Source: Candidatus Woesearchaeota archaeon
Lineage (GTDB): Archaea; Nanobdellota; Nanobdellia; Woesearchaeales; GW2011-AR4
DNA: 8,139 nucleotides
Assembly: GCA_016185955.1 (NCBI GenBank)
Contig: JACPMQ010000077.1
Location: 1 to 8,139 of the forward strand
Direction of reading: 5' to 3'
The notes under the pieces were generated by a model. The model worked only from the letters and a program-made list of their open reading frames with translations. It was not told where the DNA came from and did not search any database. Of this stretch, positions 4,278-8,139 are shown one piece after another. Numbering within the stretch: the first letter of the stretch is position 1; each line of letters begins with the position of its first letter. The position numbers were made by a program, and so were the translations under genes.

Positions 4278-6236
4278 TTATATGTCTAAGTTTGCAACCT
4301 CTTTTGCGTGCTGCTCAATAAAATCTCTTCTTGGCCCTACTTGATCTCCCATCAGAATTGTAAAAATCTTGTCTGCTTCTATTGCATCCTCTAAGGTTAC
4401 TTGCAGTAATGTCCGGTTTTCAGGATTCATAGTGGTTTCCCACAATTGCTCTGGGTTCATCTCGCCTAATCCCTTATAGCGCTGCACAGATGTGTTGTCT
4501 CTTCCAATCTCCTTAAACAGCTTCTCAAGCTTTTCATCAGAGTAAGCATAATAAGCCTTTTTATTCTTAACTGCCTTATAAAGCGGAGGTTGGGCTATAT
4601 ACACGTGTCCTGAAATAATTAGAGCATTCATATGCCTGTAAAAGAAAGTTAACAGCAATGTCCTTATATGGGCTCCATCAACATCCGCATCAGTCATTAT
4701 AATTATCTTATGATACCTCAGCTTATTTATATCAAACTCTTCCGATATTCCGGTTCCGAGAGCAGTTATCATTGATGTTATTTCTTCATTCTGGAAAATT
4801 TTGTTTAATCGGGCTTTTTCAACATTCAGGATTTTGCCTTTTAAGGGAAGTATTGCCTGAAAGTTTCTGTCTCTCCCTTGTTTTGCTGAGCCTCCAGCGG
4901 AATCTCCCTCCACAATATAAAGCTCACATTTTTTAGGATCATTTTCCGAGCAATCAGCTAATTTGCCGGGCAATGAATGATGGTTTAATGCGCCTTTCCT
5001 TCTTGTAAGCTCGCGTGCTTTTGCAGCAGCCTCTCTTGCATTAGCGGAGTTTATGCATTTTTCTGCAATTATTTTTGCAATGCTGGGATTTTCTTCCAAA
5101 AATATTGCAAGATTTTCATTTGCCAACATTTCAACAATGCCCTTTATTTCTGAATTGCCAAGCTTTGTTTTTGTCTGCCCTTCAAATTGGGGATCTTGCA
5201 GTTTAACAGAAATAACTGCTGTCAGCCCTTCTCTTGCATCCTCGCTTGAAAGCTTTGCGCCATTTGCCTTCAATTTTTCAACATAGCTGTTTAAGGTTCT
5301 TGTCAATGCTGTTTTAAATCCTACTAAATGAGAGCCTCCTTCTTGGGTATTTATATTGTTTGCAAATGTAAAAATATTTTCCTGGTAGCCTGTGTTGTAT
5401 TGCATTGCAACCTCAACTTGAACCATATTTTTTTCCTTCTGGAAGGATATTACCTTATGCAGCGGGCTTTTGTTTGTATTAAGGAATTCAACAAACGAAA
5501 CAATGCCTCCATCATACTTAAACTCCTGTCTTTTTCCGGTTTTTTCGTCATAAAGAGCGATATAAAGCCCGCTGTTTAGGAATGCAAGCTCTCTAAGCCT
5601 GCTGGACAATGTTTCAAAATGAAATTCTGTTTCCGGAAATATTTCATCATCAGGCAAAAATGTTACTTTTGTGCCGCGCTCGCTAGAATCGCCTATAACC
5701 TGAATATCAGCAAGAGGCTTTCCACGGGAATATTTTTGGTAATACACTTTTCCATTCCTTCTTACTTCAACATCCAATTCTTTTGATAGTGCATTTACCA
5801 CGGAAATGCCCACTCCATGCAAGCCGCCGGAAACCTTATATGTTTTTTTGTCAAATTTGCCTCCGGAATGCAGCATTGTCATTACAATTTCTACTGCCGC
5901 CTTATTGTATTTTGGATGGATATCAACAGGGATTCCTCTGCCATTGTCTTCTACTGTAACAGAATTATTTTTGTGGATTATTACGCTGATTTTAGTGCAG
6001 AATCCTGCGAGAGCTTCGTCTATGCTGTTATCAACTGCTTCAAAAACAAGATGATGCAAGCCCCTTAAGCCAGTATCGCCTATATACATAGCAGGCCTTT
6101 TTCTTACTGCGCTTAAGCCTGTAAGAACCTGTATATCTTTTGCGCCATACTCATTTTCAGCAGCTTCATTGGCATTTGCGTCATTAGCATTAGTTTCACT
6201 GTTTTCATCAGTTCCACTAGTTTCGTTAGTTTCCAT
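4278..6236 (-). CDS. gyrB: DNA gyrase subunit B (type IIA topoisomerase ATPase subunit)
   Basis: The 652-residue GyrB supplies the ATPase and TOPRIM parts of the A2B2 gyrase that introduces negative supercoils. The GHKL ATPase domain contains RPAMYIGD (48-54), FEAVDN with catalytic Glu66 and Mg-binding Asn70, VEDNGRGIP with Asp97, and the GGLHGVGISVVNAL lid motif (137-150). The transducer domain carries the ATP-contacting QTK loop (354-356). The TOPRIM domain has EGDSAGG (443-449) and the metal-binding DADVDG (516-521). The C-terminal signature is QRYKGLGEMNPEQLWETTM (585-603). The length equals the common short form, lacking the E. coli insert of about 165 residues. The first 30 residues are an Asn/Asp/Glu/Ala low-complexity extension; no later Met is plausible before the conserved VLTGLSAVRKRP. 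The gene precedes the SemiSWEET gene and is divergent from rtcB. gyrA, usually a neighbour, is not in the window. Function is certain at family level; GyrB is preferred over ParE because topo IV is rare in archaea. Confidence 0.95.
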   Translation of the reverse strand: METNETSGTDENSETNANDANANEAAENEYGAKDIQVLTGLSAVRKRPAMYIGDTGLRGLHHLVFEAVDNSIDEALAGFCTKISVIIHKNNSVTVEDNGRGIPVDIHPKYNKAAVEIVMTMLHSGGKFDKKTYKVSGGLHGVGISVVNALSKELDVEVRRNGKVYYQKYSRGKPLADIQVIGDSSERGTKVTFLPDDEIFPETEFHFETLSSRLRELAFLNSGLYIALYDEKTGKRQEFKYDGGIVSFVEFLNTNKSPLHKVISFQKEKNMVQVEVAMQYNTGYQENIFTFANNINTQEGGSHLVGFKTALTRTLNSYVEKLKANGAKLSSEDAREGLTAVISVKLQDPQFEGQTKTKLGNSEIKGIVEMLANENLAIFLEENPSIAKIIAEKCINSANAREAAAKARELTRRKGALNHHSLPGKLADCSENDPKKCELYIVEGDSAGGSAKQGRDRNFQAILPLKGKILNVEKARLNKIFQNEEITSMITALGTGISEEFDINKLRYHKIIIMTDADVDGAHIRTLLLTFFYRHMNALIISGHVYIAQPPLYKAVKNKKAYYAYSDEKLEKLFKEIGRDNTSVQRYKGLGEMNPEQLWETTMNPENRTLLQVTLEDAIEADKIFTILMGDQVGPRRDFIEQHAKEVANLDI

Positions 6237-6296
6237 TTTTTGGTTTTTTGACTAAATTTTTTCTGTGTTGAATCACAATTTTATATTAGATTTAGG

Positions 6297-6316
6297 CTAT
6301 TATTGAGCTATAATAG
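6297..6316. promoter_or_regulatory. Inverted repeat in the gyrB promoter region
   Basis: CTATTAT-TGAGCT-ATAATAG is a perfect 7-bp inverted repeat with a 6-nt centre. If transcription of gyrB starts from the BRE/TATA at 6337-6353, its predicted start (about 6317) falls at the edge of this repeat. It could therefore be an operator or the first hairpin of the gyrB leader. Confidence 0.4.
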
Positions 6317-6336
6317 GATTAATAGGGTGATGCACT

Positions 6337-6353
6337 CTATATAAATCTTTCGC
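6337..6353 (-). promoter_or_regulatory. BRE/TATA promoter, probably of gyrB
   Basis: The minus strand reads GCGAAAG followed by ATTTATATAG, the same BRE/TATA form as in front of the RHH gene. It would give a gyrB leader of about 80 nt. A second TATA-like sequence closer to the gene (minus strand, 6278-6290, TCTAATATAAAAT) would give a leader of about 20 nt but has a weaker BRE. Both may be used. Confidence 0.55.
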
Positions 6354-6372
6354 TCAATTTTATTCAATTTTA

Positions 6373-6385
6373 TCGTCGAGAAAAG
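6373..6385. repeat. Short shared motif TCGTCGAG-AAAAG, copy 2
   Basis: TCGTCGAGAAAAG is the second copy of the motif at 1691-1704, with one base fewer in the middle. It abuts the GCGGG arm of the inverted repeat at 6385-6445 and lies about 20 nt upstream of the minus-strand BRE/TATA of gyrB. Confidence 0.35.
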
Positions 6386-6445
6386 CGGGATTATGCAAAA
6401 TTCCACCGCTCTTAAGCAGTAGAATTTTCGTTTAAAAAAACCCGC
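6385..6445 (-). other. Long hairpin between gyrB and rtcB, best folded as minus-strand RNA
   Basis: Arms at 6397-6410 and 6415-6428 are complementary over 14 positions around a 4-nt loop. As plus-strand RNA there are two C/A mismatches; as minus-strand RNA the same positions are two G/U wobbles, so the stem is continuous. An outer 5-bp pair, GCGGG (6385-6389) with CCCGC (6441-6445), encloses it. A self-symmetric TATA-like TTTAAATA just beyond (6450 onward) could also fire leftward, giving a small RNA antisense to the rtcB upstream region. An alternative role is a DNA cruciform or a protein site for rtcB control. Confidence 0.4.
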
Positions 6446-6459
6446 AAGCTTTAAATAAA
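6442..6459 (+). promoter_or_regulatory. BRE/TATA promoter of rtcB (leaderless)
   Basis: CCGCAAGC followed by TTTAAATAAA gives a BRE/TATA centred near 6455, 25 nt before the ATG at 6480. This is the spacing of a leaderless archaeal mRNA. The BRE overlaps the right arm (CCCGC) of the neighbouring inverted repeat, so formation of that structure or protein binding there could affect rtcB expression. Confidence 0.65.
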
Positions 6460-6479
6460 AACATTCTTTCCTTTTTAAG

Positions 6480-7943
6480 ATGGAACAAAATAAATTGCCT
6501 TCAATTAAAAGAGTTGATAAGGCTGAATGGATTATTGAGAAAGATTACAAACAGGGCATGAAAGTTCCTGCAAAAATCTTTGCGACAGAAAAAATCGTCA
6601 AGGAAATGGATTTCAGCGTTTATGAGCAAATAACAAATGTTGCGACATTGCCAGGCATAATTAATTATGCAATGTGCATGCCTGATGGGCATTCAGGCTA
6701 TGGCTTTCCTATTGGGGGCGTTGCTGCTTTTGATACAGAAAAAGGAGTTATCAGCCCAGGTGGAATTGGATTTGATGTGAATTGCGGCATGCGCCTTGTA
6801 TTAACAAGTTTGACTTATAAAGATATCCAGCCAAAATTAAAATTGCTTGTGGACAATCTTTTCGAAAGGGTTCCTGCAGGAGTCGGCAGCACAGGCTTTG
6901 TAAAATTGAATGCCTCTGAATTCAGGGAAGCTGTTGAAAATGGGGCAGAATGGTGCGTTGAGAAAGGATACGGTTGGCAGGAGGATTTGAAAAAGACAGA
7001 AGAATATGGCTGCATGGAAAATGCTGATTCTAAGAAAATAAGCGAGCGTTCTATTTCACGAGGATTAAACCAAATAGGCACTTTAGGTTCAGGAAATCAT
7101 TATCTTGAGGTGCAGGTAGTTAAAGAAGAAAATATTTTTGACAAGGAAATTGCTAAAAAAATCGGATTGTTTCCAGAGCAGGTTGTTATAATGTTTCATT
7201 GCGGAAGCCGCGGCTTTGGGCATCAGGTAGCTACAGATTATTTGCAAATTTTTTTGAAAGTTATGGAATCTAAATACGGGATAAAAATTTTAGACAGGGA
7301 ATTGGCTTGCGCGCCCTTCAACAGCAAAGAAGGGCAGGATTATTTTTCTGCTATGAAATGCGCAATCAATATGTCTTTTGCTAACAGGCAGACAATTCTT
7401 CATCGCATCAGAGAAGTTTTTTCAAAGATTTTTCAAGCAGATGCTGAAAAGCTCGGCTTAAAAATGGTTTATGATGTGGCGCACAACACTGCAAAATTGG
7501 AAAAGCATATTGTAGATGGCAAGGAAAAAGAAGTTTTAGTGCATAGAAAAGGTGCTACAAGAGCTTTAGGTCCCGGAAGAAAAGAAGTTTGCGAAGGATA
7601 CAGAAGCATAGGGCAGCCTGTTATAATTGGAGGCAGCATGGAAACAGGCTCTTATTTATTGCTTGGCACTAAAGAAGCTGAAATGAAAACATTCGGGAGC
7701 ACGGCGCATGGCTCCGGAAGAACAATGTCAAGAGCGCAGGCAAGAAGAACATGGAGAGGGGAAAAACTTCAAAAGGAAATGGAATCAAGAGGCATTTATG
7801 TCAGAACAACATCTTTCTCAGGATTGGCAGAAGAGGCAGGCGGCGCCTACAAGGATATAGATGATGTTATAGAGGCTGCAAGCATAGCAGGAATTTCCAA
7901 GAAAGTGTGCAAGTTTAAGCCTATTGGGAATGTGAAAGGGTAA
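6480..7943 (+). CDS. rtcB: RNA-splicing ligase RtcB (3'-phosphate/5'-OH RNA ligase)
   Basis: The 487-residue RtcB uses GTP and Mn2+ to join 2',3'-cyclic phosphate or 3'-phosphate ends to 5'-OH ends. It is the archaeal tRNA exon ligase acting after the splicing endonuclease, and it can also repair RNA. Active-site elements are all visible: MPDGHSGYGFPIGG (67-80), GGIGFDVNCGMRL with Asp99 and Cys102, GSGNHYLEVQ with Asn206 and His207, MFHCGSRGFGHQ with His240, YDVAHNTAKLE with His335, ALGPG (362-366), and TAHGSGRTMSRAQA with His410, the residue guanylated in the Pyrococcus enzyme (His404 there). The terminal VKG supplies the conserved Lys486. The length is close to the intein-free form and no intein is present. 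The ATG is placed by a TATA box 25 nt upstream. The gene is a single transcription unit, divergent from gyrB; no archease gene is present in the window. It looks intact. Confidence 0.96.
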   Translation: MEQNKLPSIKRVDKAEWIIEKDYKQGMKVPAKIFATEKIVKEMDFSVYEQITNVATLPGIINYAMCMPDGHSGYGFPIGGVAAFDTEKGVISPGGIGFDVNCGMRLVLTSLTYKDIQPKLKLLVDNLFERVPAGVGSTGFVKLNASEFREAVENGAEWCVEKGYGWQEDLKKTEEYGCMENADSKKISERSISRGLNQIGTLGSGNHYLEVQVVKEENIFDKEIAKKIGLFPEQVVIMFHCGSRGFGHQVATDYLQIFLKVMESKYGIKILDRELACAPFNSKEGQDYFSAMKCAINMSFANRQTILHRIREVFSKIFQADAEKLGLKMVYDVAHNTAKLEKHIVDGKEKEVLVHRKGATRALGPGRKEVCEGYRSIGQPVIIGGSMETGSYLLLGTKEAEMKTFGSTAHGSGRTMSRAQARRTWRGEKLQKEMESRGIYVRTTSFSGLAEEAGGAYKDIDDVIEAASIAGISKKVCKFKPIGNVKG

Positions 7944-7948
7944 TATTG

Positions 7949-7977
7949 TTTTTTGTAACGCCGCCAATAATCTTTTT
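7949..7977 (+). terminator. T-tract terminators after rtcB
   Basis: Six consecutive T at 7949-7954, just 5 nt after the rtcB stop, are followed by a second run of five T at 7973-7977. Archaeal RNA polymerase terminates at such T-tracts without needing a hairpin. This is the only clear T-rich signal behind a gene in the window. Confidence 0.45.
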
Positions 7978-8032
7978 ATTACAGTAACTGCTAACACAAC
8001 ATAAAGGGTTTTTGCGAATTAAGTGCTTGTGC

Positions 8033-8082
8033 GTATAGTGGCGCAACTAAATAATCGAACAATAATTATTGCGCCACTATGC
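8033..8082. repeat. Hairpin element 1 of a tandem pair
   Basis: A perfect 12-bp inverted repeat, ATAGTGGCGCAA (8035-8046) with TTGCGCCACTAT (8069-8080), extends to 14 bp in plus-strand RNA by a U/G and a G-C pair. The 22-nt loop contains AATAATCG starting 3 nt after the stem. The element aligns without gaps to the second one from GTATAG through the loop motif. No protein frame covers it. It could be a structured RNA, a recombination or transposition hairpin, or a REP-like element. Confidence 0.7.
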
Positions 8083-8095
8083 TAGAGAACACAAA

Positions 8096-8139
8096 GTATA
8101 GGAACGGAAGTCAATAATCGTAATAGATGTTCCGTTCCT
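8096..8139. repeat. Hairpin element 2 of a tandem pair, cut by the window edge
   Basis: GTATAGGAACGGAA (8096-8109) begins the element. AGGAACGGAA (8100-8109) pairs perfectly with TTCCGTTCCT (8130-8139) around a 20-nt loop, again with AATAATCG 3 nt into the loop. It starts 63 bp after element 1. Compared with element 1 it has four stem changes, each matched by the complementary change in the other arm. The outermost bases of the right arm lie beyond the window. Confidence 0.7.

Noticed and set aside
5328..6068. Plus-strand open frames opposite gyrB
   Set aside because: They are antisense to strongly conserved GyrB domains, overlap one another in different frames and have no promoter or recognisable domain.
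7954..7983. A third, degenerate hairpin unit after rtcB (TGTAA/TTACA with AATAATC in a 20-nt loop)
   Set aside because: The stem is only 5 bp, the loop motif is at a different offset and lacks the final G, and the spacing does not fit 63 bp. It is probably chance in AT-rich sequence next to T-tracts.
8033..8139. CRISPR array
   Set aside because: There are only two units, the variable part is in the stems rather than in equal-length spacers, each unit is itself a hairpin, and no cas gene is visible.
1..8139. tRNA, rRNA, insertion sequence or prophage genes
   Set aside because: No cloverleaf, rRNA core sequence, transposase, integrase or phage structural gene was found on either strand.

Overview
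The window looks like a piece of an AT-rich archaeal genome, most plausibly a small-genome DPANN-type archaeon of the Woesearchaeota/Pacearchaeota kind. Three things support an archaeon: a ribosomal protein eS1 (S3Ae), which bacteria lack; archaeal promoters (purine-rich BRE followed by a TATA box about 25 nt before the predicted transcript start), several of them leaderless; and an RtcB RNA ligase with such a leaderless promoter. The bacterial-type GyrB is compatible, because many archaea acquired gyrase. The lineage is inference; only the archaeal assignment is well supported.

Layout. 1-262: 3' end of an unrecognised plus-strand gene. 291-1641 (minus strand): a small accessory module with a ribbon-helix-helix/AT-hook-like regulator, a winged-helix plus minimal nucleotidyltransferase (MNT) protein, and a HEPN-domain partner overlapping it by 14 bp. 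This is the arrangement of MNT/HEPN toxin-antitoxin pairs. The HEPN frame is cut by a single in-frame TGA next to its conserved His, so as sequenced the toxin is broken (or recoded), while the MNT is intact. 1642-1911: intergenic, with promoters and a strongly palindromic stretch that may be a structured RNA or a tiny unannotated gene. 1912-2607: eS1 (minus). 2857-3978: a 373-aa protein built mostly of repeated helix-turn-helix units, with a perfect 17-bp palindrome between its TATA box and start. 4011-6236 (minus): gyrB followed 12 nt later by a SemiSWEET-type PQ-loop transporter; gyrA is not in the window. 6480-7943 (plus): rtcB, divergent from gyrB across a 243-bp region holding promoters and two inverted repeats.

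The right edge (8033-8139) carries two adjacent hairpin elements about 63 bp apart. They align to each other, share the loop motif AATAATCG at the same offset, and differ in their stems by four compensatory base-pair changes. This is good evidence that the folded form is under selection, and they may be the first units of an array that continues past the window.

How the genes work together: eS1, GyrB and RtcB are housekeeping functions (translation, supercoiling, tRNA splicing or RNA repair). The MNT/HEPN module and the multi-HTH regulator are accessory, and each has a promoter-proximal palindrome consistent with autoregulation. No complete defence or biosynthetic cluster was recognised. The most unusual signals are the interrupted HEPN gene, the covarying terminal hairpins and the multi-HTH protein with its operator-like palindrome.
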